Source of the DNA: Candidatus Tectimicrobiota bacterium
GTDB lineage: Bacteria; JACPUC01
DNA: 64,000 nt
Assembly: GCA_016192455.1 (NCBI GenBank)
Contig: JACPUC010000003.1
Span: forward strand, 301,082 to 365,081
Direction of reading: 5' to 3'
Shown here piece after piece: positions 24,770-34,025 of the stretch. A program made the translations under genes and the position numbers. How positions within the stretch are numbered: the stretch's first letter is position 1; every line of letters starts with the position of its first letter. The notes beneath the pieces are model-generated. The model made no database searches and had not been told where the DNA came from. It saw only the letters and a program-made list of their open reading frames with translations.

Positions 24770-25152
24770 CCAGTGTGCTGTTTCACACAATCTATCGCAA
24801 GAATTTGCGAGGGAGCCTCGCCCTCTCGCGCACCCCTCACCCCTGGCCCCTCTCCCAATGGGAGAGGGAACGGGTGAGGGAGGGGTGTGGGGAAGCAAAG
24901 GAGGCGCGTGGCGAGGCGTTCGCGCAGGTTCACGATCTCTCCCGAGTGATCCGCAGATTTCGCAGATTGCGCAAATTCAATCTGCGTCATCCGTGTAATC
25001 TGCGGACGATTCCCCTAGCCGCGGCGGCGGCGGGAGCTCCAGAGGAGCGGCTCGTCTCCGGCCACGTCGGCGGCGGAGGGTCTGCCGCAAAAACTCCGCC
25101 ACCACATGGCCCGAAGAAGGCGTCCGATGAAGGATGGAATTGGTGTGACGCA
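24770..25152 (+). repeat. long composite repeat, inverted partner of the copy at 19004
   Basis: Starts CCAGTGTGCTGTTTCAC, has a CTCTCCCAATGGGAGAG hairpin, then a nested block with GATCCGCAGATTTCGCAG / AATCTGCGTCATCCGTG and GAGCGGCTCGTCTCCGGCCA, and ends CATGGCCCGAAGAAGGCGTC ... GTGTGACGCAACTC. The nested block matches the 19004-19378 copy in inverted orientation almost base for base. Confidence 0.8.
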
Positions 25153-25629
25153 ACTCTCGACGGCGGCGGCGACAAGGGAGGCCCCGGCGGACAGCGCGCC
25201 CGCCGCGGCTGGACGCGAAAAATTGCCCAAATCCCGAAGTTTTGGTTCAACAAGATGCGACATTGTGTCGATATGTCTTAGAGCACGGAGGGCCGGGGGC
25301 TGACCTGACGCTGGAGGGCGACCGGGGGTGTGATCCGTCTCGCCTTCTGCCGGCCTTGCGATCCCTCGTGGCAAGCAGGGCTGGGGCGGGCCGCCGGTTC
25401 GCGCCCCCGCACGGAGGTGGAGGGCGACTTCGAAGGGCACGACCAGGGCTGCCGGGGCGCGCGGCCGGCGCGGAGCCGGGCTTCACGCCCCTGGCTGGCG
25501 CGGCAGGAAGGCTTGCCCAGAGCCGCGAGTTGATGGTGTGCCTGATGCTGCGGGGCGGTGGCTGTGAGAAAGTATGCGCCGAGACGACGTGATGACGCCG
25601 GAGTAGAGCTGCAACGCGGCGAAGCATGG
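25153..25629. other. non-coding leader of the response-regulator gene
   Basis: No gene recognised. A perfect dyad CGACA-TTG-TGTCG lies at 25258-25270 in a short AT-rich patch (25220-25280) that could hold the promoter or operator. The remainder is GC-rich. Confidence 0.35.
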
Positions 25630-26751
25630 ATGAGGGCGCCCGGGCTGGAGGGCTTGCTTGCCCCGGCTCCGGCGGCGCTGGGGAACGGCGCCGCCGATGA
25701 GAGCCACGCGGCAGCTTCCCCGATCCCGCCCCAGTCCTCCTCTCCCCTCGCGGCGGAGAGCCTCTCGGGCGCGGCGACGGGTTCACCCGGCCGCGTCGAG
25801 CAGCGCGGCCGGCTGCCCGCCGCGCCGGGCTCCGGGTCGCTGGTTGATTTCCTCGCCGACGCGAACGACGAGCACATCAGCATCCTCGTCGTTGACGATG
25901 AGCCGGCCATCACCATGCTCATGGCGCAGGTCTGCAAGCGCCTGCGCTACAAGTTCGACTGCGCGGGAAACGCCGAGGAGGCCTTGCAGAAGTTCCGCGC
26001 CGGCGACTTCCACATCATTGTGGCGGATATCGGCCTGCCCGGCATCGACGGGCTGGAGCTGATGCGCCTCATGAAGCGTGAGCAGCCCAGCGTCGATGTC
26101 ATCATCGTGACGGGCTACGTGAGCACCCACAGCTATGCCGCGGTGGTGCGCCACGGCGCCAGCGACTTCCTCGCCAAGCCCTTTGCGATCGACGAGTTCC
26201 AGGCCAAGGTGCAGCGGGTCATCCGGGAGCGGCGGCTGATCGCGGAGCTGGAGCGCAAGAGCGCGCTTCTCAAGGAGCTCTCCATCACCGACGACCTGAC
26301 GAGCTTGTATAACTACCGCTGCTTCAATCGGGAGCTGCGCCAGGAGATGACGCGGGCGCGCCGGCAGGGAACCGATCTCTCCCTCCTCCTCCTCGATCTC
26401 GACCGCTTCAAGGACTACAACGATCAGCACGGACATCGCGCCGGCGATGAGCTGCTGCGCTCGATCGGCGCTCACCTCCCCGGCCTCGTCCGCCACGAGG
26501 TTGACAAAGTCTTCCGCTATGGAGGCGACGAGTTCGCCGTCCTCCTGGTGCAGACGACGCTGGCGCAGGCCACGGAGATTGCCGAAGAGATCTTCGCTTC
26601 CTGCGCCGTGGAGTTCCCGCTGACGCTGTTCAGCATCGGGGTGGCGCAGCTCGGCGGGGAGATGTCGCTGGAGGAGTTCTTCGAGGCGGCGGATCGGGCG
26701 ATGTATCAAGCAAAACTAAGCGGCGGCAAGCGCGTCTGCGTGGCCGCCTGA
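25630..26751 (+). CDS. response regulator with GGDEF output (diguanylate cyclase)
   Basis: 373 residues from ATG 25630; a GTG at 25558 is an alternative. After a 70-residue Ala/Pro-rich tail comes a receiver domain: acidic pair in ILVVDDEP, phospho-acceptor Asp in VADIGLPGIDG, Thr in IVTGY and Lys in LAKPF. A short coiled linker (RRLIAELERKSALLKEL) leads to a GGDEF domain with ITDDLTSLYNYRCF, LLLDLDRFKDYND and an intact GGDEF. The inhibitory RxxD site is not complete: His replaces the Arg before VDKVFRYGGDEF. Phosphorylation-controlled c-di-GMP synthesis is likely. No cognate kinase is adjacent. Confidence 0.93.
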   Translation: MRAPGLEGLLAPAPAALGNGAADESHAAASPIPPQSSSPLAAESLSGAATGSPGRVEQRGRLPAAPGSGSLVDFLADANDEHISILVVDDEPAITMLMAQVCKRLRYKFDCAGNAEEALQKFRAGDFHIIVADIGLPGIDGLELMRLMKREQPSVDVIIVTGYVSTHSYAAVVRHGASDFLAKPFAIDEFQAKVQRVIRERRLIAELERKSALLKELSITDDLTSLYNYRCFNRELRQEMTRARRQGTDLSLLLLDLDRFKDYNDQHGHRAGDELLRSIGAHLPGLVRHEVDKVFRYGGDEFAVLLVQTTLAQATEIAEEIFASCAVEFPLTLFSIGVAQLGGEMSLEEFFEAADRAMYQAKLSGGKRVCVAA

Positions 26752-26800
26752 GGCCGGGCCGGGCGGACCTCGGCCGCGGCCGCCGCGCGCGCCGCGGTTG

Positions 26801-26832
26801 GTGGGGCCCAGGCGTTCCAGAGCGGGCCCCAC
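26801..26832. terminator. bidirectional hairpin between convergent genes
   Basis: GTGGGGCCC (26801-26809) and GGGCCCCAC (26824-26832) form a perfect nine-pair stem with a 14-nt loop, between two converging genes. No T-tract follows, so it would be an atypical terminator. Confidence 0.4.
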
Positions 26833-26848
26833 GTTCGCCGCCGCGGCC

Positions 26849-27880
26849 TCAGTTCATCTCCAGCACCAGCTTCCCGAAGGCGCTGCGCGTCTCCATGGCG
26901 CGCTGCGCCTCGTGCGCCCCATCCAGCGGGAACACCTGGTGGATGATGGTGCGCAGCTTGCCTTGGCTGATGAGCTTGAGCACCTCGACGAGCTCGCGTT
27001 TCGTGCCGTAGTAGGAGCCGAGGAGGGAGACCTGCTTCGAGAAGAGACGCCAGATGTCGATGGTCCCCATATGCCCCGTATGCGCGCCGCAGGTCACCAG
27101 CCGCCCATTGCGGGCCAGGCTGGCGATGCTTTTCTCCCAGGTGGCCGTGCCGACGTGCTCGAAGACCACATCAACGCCGCGCTTGTTGGTGATGCGGCGC
27201 ACCTCCTCGTAGATGTCCTGCTCGCGGTGGTTGATCACCACGTCGGCGCCAAGGGTCTTGGCCTTCGTGAGCTTCACGTCCGATCCCGCCGTGGCGATGA
27301 CGCGCGCCCCGGAAAACTTGGCGATCTGCACGGCGATGCTGCCGATGCCGCTGCCGGCGGCGAGGATCAGGACATCCTCGCCCGCCTTCACCTGTGCCCG
27401 CGTCACCAGCATGTGCCAGGCCGTCAGGCCGGAGAGCGGCGCCCCCGCCGCATCGAGGAAGGAGACGCCGTTGGGCAGCGGCACGATGTTCTTCACCGGA
27501 ATGCACGTGTACTCCGCGTAGCCGCCGTCCAGGTTCAGCCCCAGGGACTGGTTGTTGATGCAGATGTTCTCCTCGGCGGTGAGGCAATACTCGCAGCGCC
27601 CGCAGCCGACGCGGCTCAAGGCCACCACGGCCTGCCCGACGTCGATGCTGTCGACCATGTCGCCGCGCTCCACCACCTCCCCGGTGATCTCCACCCCCGG
27701 GATGCGCGGCAGGGCGATCTTCACCGGCAGCTTCCCATCGCGCGCCAAAATATCAACGTAGTTCACGCCGCAGGTCTTCACCTTCACGAGCACGTCGTTC
27801 GGTCCGATCTGCGGCGTCTCCACCTCTTCATACCTCAAGACATCAGACGTACCATGCTTGTGGTAACGAATCGCCTTCAT
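26849..27880 (-). CDS. zinc-type alcohol dehydrogenase / quinone oxidoreductase (MDR)
   Basis: A 343-residue medium-chain dehydrogenase. The structural-zinc loop is CGRCEYCLTAEENIC and the GroES-like domain carries GVNYVDILARDGKLP and PGVEITGEVV. The nucleotide-binding fold shows DVLILAAGSGIGSIAVQIAK (GxGxxG-type). The first-shell catalytic zinc ligands are not clearly those of alcohol dehydrogenases, so a quinone/enone reductase role is possible. ATG 27880 begins MKAIRYHKHGTSDVLRYEEV, the normal MDR start. Confidence 0.9.
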   Translation of the reverse strand: MKAIRYHKHGTSDVLRYEEVETPQIGPNDVLVKVKTCGVNYVDILARDGKLPVKIALPRIPGVEITGEVVERGDMVDSIDVGQAVVALSRVGCGRCEYCLTAEENICINNQSLGLNLDGGYAEYTCIPVKNIVPLPNGVSFLDAAGAPLSGLTAWHMLVTRAQVKAGEDVLILAAGSGIGSIAVQIAKFSGARVIATAGSDVKLTKAKTLGADVVINHREQDIYEEVRRITNKRGVDVVFEHVGTATWEKSIASLARNGRLVTCGAHTGHMGTIDIWRLFSKQVSLLGSYYGTKRELVEVLKLISQGKLRTIIHQVFPLDGAHEAQRAMETRSAFGKLVLEMN

Positions 27881-28141
27881 GAAAAGTGCTCCGTCCAAAT
27901 TCCCTGCCGGTCCGCCGGCGGGACCTGCCATGAGCCTAGCCTGGCGTGTTGCGTAAGCCGATTTCGGCTCGTCCCCGGCGCCCGAGCGCCTGCGCCCGCC
28001 ACGGCGCGCCTGGGGCGCCGGGCCGAACCAGGCGTATAAGGTAGCATTGGCGCGCCCACCTCGCAAGCCGTGGATTCGCGGTTCCCGGCGGCAGCGAAAC
28101 CCTCGCGCACAGCTTTAAGATGAAAAAAAGTGAGAAGATGC

Positions 28142-28170
28142 TTGTCAAGTCTTCCATATGATGGTATCCT
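28142..28170 (+). promoter_or_regulatory. candidate promoter of the GAF-GGDEF gene
   Basis: TTGTCA (28142-28147), a 17-bp spacer and TATCCT (28165-28170), in an AT-rich leader 47 bp upstream of the start codon. Confidence 0.45.
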
Positions 28171-28216
28171 TGTTTCTAACGATTGATATGTAACATCCTG
28201 TTTTTTGGAATGATTC

Positions 28217-29695
28217 ATGAACTTCCAGCAGGAGCTCGAAAGCCTCATCGCCCTCGTCAGCAACGTGGCTGACTCCTTTACGACCACCCTGTTCCTGGCC
28301 GACCAACAAAAACAGGAGCTGAGGCTTGCCAGCTTCCATACGCTTGGGAACTCGGTGATCCAGGGCACGGTGATCCCCTATGGACACGGCCTGGTCGGCT
28401 GGGTGGCCAACCACTGCCAGGCAGTCAATGTCTCTGAGTTTAACCGCGACACGAAGACGCTGCAGTTCTACAGCCAGGACGAAGAGATCAAATCGTTCAT
28501 GGCCGTGCCGGTGGTTGAGCAGGAGCTCCTGGGCGTCCTCTGCATCGACAGCAAGAAGCAGTACGTCTTCACCCCGAAGCTGCAGAAGCTGTTGCAGGGC
28601 TTTGCCGACCAGGCGGCGCTGGTGCTGCGGCGCCAGCAGGTGTTCGAGCAGCAGCAGTCCCTGCGGGCCAGCATCGAGACGCTCTACGAGTACTGCCGCG
28701 GCCTGCACGAGCGCATCGGCGCCCAGGCGACGGACCGCCTGACGCTGGCGCGGCACCTCTGCCGACTGCCGCGGGTGTTGATCGAGCACGACGAGTGCGC
28801 CGTCTGCCTGCGCGCCGAGGATCATCCGGAGCAGCAGTTCGTCGCCTACCGGCTGGCGGCGTCTTCCCGCAGCGGCGTGCATGTCCTGCCGGTGGCGATG
28901 GAGCAGAGCCTCTCCGGAATCGTGCTGCGCAAGGGGGAGCCGCTGTACCTGCCGGACGTGCACGACGACGGCCGGCGCCCGATGCTGTTCGCGCCGGGAG
29001 AGGAGCGTCCGCCGGTCGGCTCCTTCCTGGGCGTGCCGATTCTCTATGGTGGCGGCGTCCACGGGGCGATGATCTTCACCTGCGCCGCGCCGTACCAGTT
29101 CTCCCGCAGCCACGCGCAGCTCACCCAGATCCTCGGCTTCCAGGTGGTGGCGGCGTTGTCGCACGACAGCAGCGCCAAACGCGAGCACGAGGCGCACCTC
29201 ATCGACGGCCTCACCGGCCTCCTGAACCGTCGCGCCTTTGAAGAGGCGCTGAGCAAACGGCTGGCGCGGATCGACACCCAGGGAGGCAGCCTGGCGCTGC
29301 TGGCCATTGATCCGGACGGCTTCTCGGCGGTCAACGAAACCGTGGGCTACGAGGCGGGGGATGCTTTTTTGCTGCGCCTGGCCCGCCTGCTCGGCAACTT
29401 CGCGCTGGGGAAGAACCTCCTGGGGCGGTTCGAGAGCGACTGCTTTCTGCTGGCCATCGAGGGCACGAGCTTCGGCGACTCCCTGGAGTTGGCCGAGAAG
29501 ATTCGCCGCACCGTCGAGGGGACACTCTTCCAATCCAGCACGGCCGACAAGATGCTGACCGTCACCATTGGGGCGGCCTTCTACCCCGCGGATGCGGAGA
29601 GCCAGGGAGAGCTGATGCGGGCGGTGCGTCGAGCCGTGGCCTCCGCCAAACGGCGCGGCAAGAACCGGGTGGAGGCCTTCGCTCCGGCGCGCTGA
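28217..29695 (+). CDS. GAF-GAF-degenerate GGDEF signalling protein
   Basis: 492 residues. An N-terminal GAF domain (about 10-145; GTVIPYGHGLVGWVANHCQA, SFMAVPVVEQELLGVLCIDS) is followed by a helical linker, a second GAF-like domain (about 180-320; SFLGVPILYGGGVHGAMIF) and a C-terminal GGDEF fold (LIDGLTGLLNRRAFEEAL). The active-site loop reads GRFESDCFLL instead of GGDEF, and the metal-binding DxxxF strand is IDPDGFSAVN, so cyclase activity is doubtful; it may bind GTP or act as a scaffold. No membrane segment. It sits about 200 bp upstream of mreB on the same strand. Confidence 0.9.
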   Translation: MNFQQELESLIALVSNVADSFTTTLFLADQQKQELRLASFHTLGNSVIQGTVIPYGHGLVGWVANHCQAVNVSEFNRDTKTLQFYSQDEEIKSFMAVPVVEQELLGVLCIDSKKQYVFTPKLQKLLQGFADQAALVLRRQQVFEQQQSLRASIETLYEYCRGLHERIGAQATDRLTLARHLCRLPRVLIEHDECAVCLRAEDHPEQQFVAYRLAASSRSGVHVLPVAMEQSLSGIVLRKGEPLYLPDVHDDGRRPMLFAPGEERPPVGSFLGVPILYGGGVHGAMIFTCAAPYQFSRSHAQLTQILGFQVVAALSHDSSAKREHEAHLIDGLTGLLNRRAFEEALSKRLARIDTQGGSLALLAIDPDGFSAVNETVGYEAGDAFLLRLARLLGNFALGKNLLGRFESDCFLLAIEGTSFGDSLELAEKIRRTVEGTLFQSSTADKMLTVTIGAAFYPADAESQGELMRAVRRAVASAKRRGKNRVEAFAPAR

Positions 29696-29890
29696 GGAGC
29701 TTTTCGACCCGAGAGGCCATCAACCCCGGAGGTGAGTCCCCGCCGCCGTTGCGGAGCCGGCGGCCCAAGCGCCGCGAGAGGGGAGACGGGCCCGCATGCC
29801 GCGAGCGCCCGCCGTCGTCCTGTCTGGGAACGCCCCCGAAGCCCCGCAGCATGGCGGTCGCCCAGCGGGGCGCGGAAGGAGAACTGCTCC

Positions 29891-30916
29891 ATGTTCCTGA
29901 TTGACGCACTCATGCGACGTTTCTCGTTCGATTTGGCCATGGACCTGGGCACCGCCAACACCCTCATCTACCAGAAGGGGAAGGGCATCGTTCTCAATCA
30001 ACCGTCGGTGGTGGCGGTGCCGGAGACTGGCAGCGGCGTGTTGGCGGTGGGCGAGGAGGCCAAGCGGATGTATGGCCGCACGCCGGAGGGCGTCCGCACG
30101 GTGCGCCCGATGAAGGACGGCGTCATCGCCGACTTCGAGATCACCAACCGCATGGTGATGTACTTCATCCGGCAGGTGCACCGGCGCAACAGCTTCGTGC
30201 GGCCGAAGATGATCATCAGCGTGCCGTCCGGCATCACCCAGGTGGAGAAGCGCTCCGTGATCGAGGCGGCGCAGATGGCGGGGGCGAGCCGGGTCTTCCT
30301 CCTCGAGGAGCCGATGGCGGCGGCGATCGGCGCCAAGCTGCCGGTGGAGTCGAGCCAGGCGAACATGGTGGTGGACATCGGCGGCGGCACCACCGAGGTG
30401 GCGGTGATCAACCTCTTCGCCACGGCCTACTGTGAGTCCCTGCGGGTGGCCGGTGATGAGATGGACGAAGCGATCCAGCGGCACCTGCACCGCGAGCACC
30501 AGCTCGACATCGGCATCTTCGAGGCGCAGCGCCTGAAGCATCTGATCGGCTCGGCGATGCCGTTCGAGGAACCGTGCTATGGCACGGCGCGCGGTCGCAA
30601 GATGTCGGGCATCCCGGCCACGGTGCAGGTGGAGGACGCGGAACTCCGCGAGGCGCTCGAGGAGCCGGTGCGCGCCATCGTGCAATCCATCAAGGTGGCG
30701 TTGGAGCGCACCTCGCCCGAGCTGGCGGCGGATGTCACCTCGCGCGGGCTGGTGCTGGCCGGCGGCGGGGCGCTGCTCCATGGGCTGGGACCGCGGCTCC
30801 ACAAGGAGACGGGGCTGCCCATCTTCCGCGCCAAGGACCCGCTGACGACGATCGTGCGCGGCGCCGGCATCGTGCTGGAGAACTTCAAGACCCTGCGGCG
30901 GGTCTGCATCAACTAG
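29891..30916 (+). CDS. mreB: rod-shape-determining actin homologue MreB
   Basis: 341 residues; MreB forms membrane-associated filaments that direct lateral wall synthesis. All actin-fold signatures are present: phosphate-1 DLGTANTLIY, phosphate-2 VVDIGGGTTEVAVI and the adenosine motif VLAGGGALLHGL. The N-terminal hydrophobic MFLIDALMRRF could help membrane attachment. ATG 29891 has GGAAGGAGAAC upstream; the longer frame from 29732 lacks family sequence. No mreC, mreD or pbp2 follows, so the gene is separated from the usual cluster, which suggests either a paralogue or a rearranged locus. Confidence 0.95.
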   Translation: MFLIDALMRRFSFDLAMDLGTANTLIYQKGKGIVLNQPSVVAVPETGSGVLAVGEEAKRMYGRTPEGVRTVRPMKDGVIADFEITNRMVMYFIRQVHRRNSFVRPKMIISVPSGITQVEKRSVIEAAQMAGASRVFLLEEPMAAAIGAKLPVESSQANMVVDIGGGTTEVAVINLFATAYCESLRVAGDEMDEAIQRHLHREHQLDIGIFEAQRLKHLIGSAMPFEEPCYGTARGRKMSGIPATVQVEDAELREALEEPVRAIVQSIKVALERTSPELAADVTSRGLVLAGGGALLHGLGPRLHKETGLPIFRAKDPLTTIVRGAGIVLENFKTLRRVCIN

Positions 30917-31125
30917 GCTGCGTCTCAACCCTTCGCCGCGGGAATTGAGGCGTTGCCGGCGGCATCGTCCGGGGAGGCTTGGAAGGGGGGATCAAACGCT
31001 CCCCCCTCTTCGAGCGAGCCGCGGGAAACCTCGCGCCCGCGAGGTGCGCCTGCCTCCTCTCGCCTCGCGTTCTCCCCCCTCGCCATCGATCACCGTCCCC
31101 TTCCCCCCATCCCCCTCGCGGCGCC

Positions 31126-31785
31126 TTAACATCCCGGACCGTGGTGCACGCCGCTCTTTTCCCGCAGCAGGCGCTGCAGCTCTGCGGCGATCGCCAGGGT
31201 TTTGCCGGCCGCGCGGCGGGCGCGATCTTGCGCCTCCGGCGTGGTGGCCAGACGCAGCAGGAGCTGCCGCCCGAGGAGGTGGTGGAACTCCTCGTCGGGC
31301 TGGATGGTGTCGCGGTAGAGCGCGGCGGTTGCGGCATCTCCCTTGGCCTCGCACAGCTCGATGAACTGCCGGTTCTTCACCGTGGCGATGGCCTCGCGGG
31401 TGAACTGCCCGGCGGCGACGCGCTCGACGGTGTCGGTGAGCGAGTCGAGGTACTGGAAAAGCGGCGTGTAGCCGGCGGCCACGGGGTCGAACTCCCGCAG
31501 GTCAACGTGCAGCTCCGCCAGGCGATCCTCGATCAGGCGGTAGTGCTTCGCCTCGTCCCCAACCTGACGCGCCAGCGCCAGCTTCACCTGCAGGTCCTTG
31601 GTGGTGGCCAGCCAGCGGGCCGCGATCTCCGTCGCTTCCAGCTCGCTCTTCAACGCCATCTTCAAGAGATGGGTGATGTCCAGCCTGCCGAGGGCGTCTT
31701 TCTCCAAGGTGTCGGTTGGCTCCAGGCGAGCCAACATCTCCTGATTCGCCGCATCGAGCTCCGCAACGAAGGCGCGCGCATCCAT
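31126..31785 (-). CDS. ferritin-like superfamily protein
   Basis: A 219-residue all-helical protein from ATG 31785. Helices carry the ferritin-like metal ligand pattern: SELEATEIAARW, GDEAKHYRLIEDRL (E..xH) and QPDEEFHHLLGRQLL (E..H). It resembles iminophenyl-pyruvate or rubrerythrin-like di-iron helical bundles without a rubredoxin domain. The exact activity is unknown. Residues upstream to 31941 are compositionally odd and excluded. It converges with mreB across about 210 bp containing no clear feature. Confidence 0.8.
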   Translation of the reverse strand: MDARAFVAELDAANQEMLARLEPTDTLEKDALGRLDITHLLKMALKSELEATEIAARWLATTKDLQVKLALARQVGDEAKHYRLIEDRLAELHVDLREFDPVAAGYTPLFQYLDSLTDTVERVAAGQFTREAIATVKNRQFIELCEAKGDAATAALYRDTIQPDEEFHHLLGRQLLLRLATTPEAQDRARRAAGKTLAIAAELQRLLREKSGVHHGPGC

Positions 31786-32497
31786 TCCATCGTCCTTTCT
31801 CAGCGGCGGGGGGCTCGCGTCACCCTGAAGGGATGGCGCTCCCCTGCTCGCGCTGCATCTGCTGGCCTCGCTTTCTCCCTTGCCTGCCATGCCGGTCGCC
31901 GGGCCGCCTGGCAACGCCGGCCGCCCCGCCGCCTCTGCCACGCCTCCAGGCGGTCGGAACCCTGCGGCTGCCTGGGGCGCGGCATCACCTATCGCACGGC
32001 GCTGAGGCTGTTGACTGAGAAGTTAGGAAAAACATTCGCGCGCGCCAGGGGAGATAATGACGGCCTGCTTGGGGAGAGGCGCTCCTTCAGGGCGCGGTGG
32101 GTCTCGTCGCTGAAGAAGATGACGCCACGACCAGCCCGCCTCGAAGGTTCACCAGCGCCAGCCGACGACAGTTGCACGGGAGATCGCGCCGTTGCCGAGT
32201 CTCGTCTTTGCTCCAGCGCCCTCCTGGGCGCGGGCGGCAGCGCGGCGCTCCGCCACCTGCCCCGTACAAGAGTCAACCCAAGGAACGACCAGATTCATGG
32301 CTTTCTCTCGCGGGGGAATTTTCCTGTCAAGCAATCTGTTCTACCGGACAGCGGTGACTCTCATGCCTCAGGTACCGAGCAGGTATGAAGACGCACTCAC
32401 TTCGAAAAGGTGCAGTCTGGTCCGGTCGACGCGATCGCCAAGGAAAGCTCCGACCGAACCGTGATCAGAGTTCTTACCAAGAATGGAGGATACGTCG
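31786..32497. other. gene-free stretch
   Basis: About 700 bp with several overlapping open frames on both strands but none with recognisable family sequence. A more AT-rich pocket around 32005-32050 and another near 32330-32480 could hold promoters for the flanking divergent genes. No repeat of the common families is seen here. Confidence 0.4.
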
Positions 32498-32902
32498 ATG
32501 TACCAACGTAGAGACTTGCGCGTCGCGGCGTTGCTCATCGTGCCGCTTCTCGTGCTGCTCATGACCGGCTACGCAGCGGCCCAGGGGGGCTTTCGGCTTC
32601 CTGGCACGCTCGAGCAAGAGGGCGACGTGCCGGCCTTGAAAGGCAAGGTCGTCTGCATTAGCTGTCAGCTTCCCGACGCCACCGCTGCCCTCATCGCCGA
32701 CCACCTTCGCAACGGCCATCAACCGGCGCTGCGCCTGACGAACGGCCGCGTCGTCACCATCCTGCCCCAGGGGGCGGCCTACGACGCGCTGCGCAAGGAC
32801 GCCATGCTGGGCAAGACCGTGCAAGTGAAGGGGAAGACCTACAAAGGGACCGACCTACTCGGCATTGAAGAGTTCAAGGAGCTGGTAGGCGCGAATCCGT
32901 AA
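32498..32902 (+). CDS. small exported protein with a CxxC motif
   Basis: 134 residues from ATG 32498 (GGAGGATACGTCG upstream). The N terminus is a clear Sec signal peptide: RRDLR, a hydrophobic VAALLIVPLLVLLMTGYAA core and AAAQ cleavage. The mature part is about 105 residues with KVVCISCQLPD near its start, then an alpha/beta-looking body (KTVQVKGKTYKGTDLLGIEEF). The CISC pair could bind metal or haem or be redox active. I know no family name. It stands alone, 460 bp from the TlpA-like gene. Confidence 0.75.
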   Translation: MYQRRDLRVAALLIVPLLVLLMTGYAAAQGGFRLPGTLEQEGDVPALKGKVVCISCQLPDATAALIADHLRNGHQPALRLTNGRVVTILPQGAAYDALRKDAMLGKTVQVKGKTYKGTDLLGIEEFKELVGANP

Positions 32903-33062
32903 CTTCCACTATCCGATCCATTCGGGGATCGTGAAGAGGCATGCCACGGAGGGGCATGCCTCTTCTGCTGTCGCCACTCCGCCGGAGGCTGCGGGCCAAG
33001 GGCCGGGTTTCGGCGGCAGCCAGCGGGGCAGGGGGAGATGAACGCGAGACCTCGCCTTCCTC

Positions 33063-33250
33063 AGGTGCTGTTTCTCACATTCGATTGCATAGATTGGCGA
33101 GGGAGCCCCGCCCCTCGCGCACCCCGCCTTGTAAGGGCGGTTCGCGAACCCCCCTACGGGATGGGGGTGTGGGGGAGTACGGGTCCCCCACAAAAACTTT
33201 CGCCCCTCCCATGGCACAAAGAGGGCATCGAATTTAGGATGGACCTTGTG
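33063..33250 (+). repeat. intergenic repeat, GGTTCGCGAACC variant
   Basis: GGTGCTGTTTCTCACATTCG, then GAGGGAGCCCCGCCCCTCGCG, a GGTTCGCGAACC hairpin with a slightly decayed arm, GTGTGGGGGAGTACGGGTCC and CATGGCACAAAGAGGGCATC. Same order of modules as at 13053. Confidence 0.8.
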
Positions 33251-33356
33251 AGCCGCTGGGGGTCGAGGATGTCGTGCCGCCCCGGTCGCTGCGCGCCAGG
33301 AGGAGGTTGGAGCGCTAGCGGCTCCAGCTCTTGCGGAAGGAGGGGAAGGCGGCTGG

Positions 33357-34025
33357 TTACGGCGCCGCGGGGGATGGCCCTGGCGCCGCGTCAGGAGCGT
33401 CGGCATTGCTCCCCCCACCGCCGAGGAGACGATCGAAGAGGTGCAGGGAGTTCGCGCTTACCCAACTGCGGGGCCCCAGGACCCCTGCCAGGAGGTTCCC
33501 ATTGCGGGCGATGATGAAGGTGGTGGGCACGGAGCGAACCGCATAGAGGCGGCTGACCTCCTCCTGGGGGTCGAGCAGCAGCGGGAAACTGTAGCGGTAC
33601 TCCTCTTGGAACGGACCGACGACCTTCGCCCCTTGGGTGTCGATCGACACCCCCAGGACGACGAGGCCGCGCGCCTCGTAGGTCTTGAACAGCGTTTCGA
33701 GCTCCGGCATCTCGGCGCGGCAGGGCGGGCACCACGTGGCCCAGAAGTTCACCACCACGAGCTTGCCGCGGAGCTGCTCCAACGACACGACGCCACCGCC
33801 AAGCTTGGGGAGAGAGAACGCCGGCGCCGGCGCGGCGGCATCCCCGTAGGAGAACATGCCCAGGGAGCGAAAGAGGCGCTTGAGGGAAGGCTCGGCGCCG
33901 CCATCCGCGGCGGTCGCGAGGAGCAGCAGGCAGGCCAGGCCAATCACCGCTCCGGCCCGCCTTGCGCATCGTACCTCTTCGCTCTCCGCCGTCAGGCTGC
34001 GTTTCATGCGTGATCGCTCCCTCAT
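33357..34025 (-). CDS. TlpA/ResA-like thioredoxin-fold protein, membrane anchored
   Basis: 222 residues. An N-terminal membrane/signal segment (AGAVIGLACLLLLATAADGGA) precedes a periplasmic thioredoxin fold with the active site WATWCPPCRAEM and the cis-Pro region SVPTTFII. TlpA/ResA proteins reduce disulfides outside the membrane, often for cytochrome maturation. The start ATG at 34025 overlaps the stop of the upstream propeller gene (ATGA), which favours it over the internal ATG at 34007. The coupled propeller gene may encode its partner. Confidence 0.9.
   Translation of the reverse strand: MRERSRMKRSLTAESEEVRCARRAGAVIGLACLLLLATAADGGAEPSLKRLFRSLGMFSYGDAAAPAPAFSLPKLGGGVVSLEQLRGKLVVVNFWATWCPPCRAEMPELETLFKTYEARGLVVLGVSIDTQGAKVVGPFQEEYRYSFPLLLDPQEEVSRLYAVRSVPTTFIIARNGNLLAGVLGPRSWVSANSLHLFDRLLGGGGSNADAPDAAPGPSPAAP

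Noticed and set aside
30979..32388. A 469-codon plus-strand open frame
   Set aside because: It opposes the ferritin-like gene, has no family sequence, and is rich in Arg, Leu, Gly and Gln as expected for a shadow frame in GC-rich DNA.
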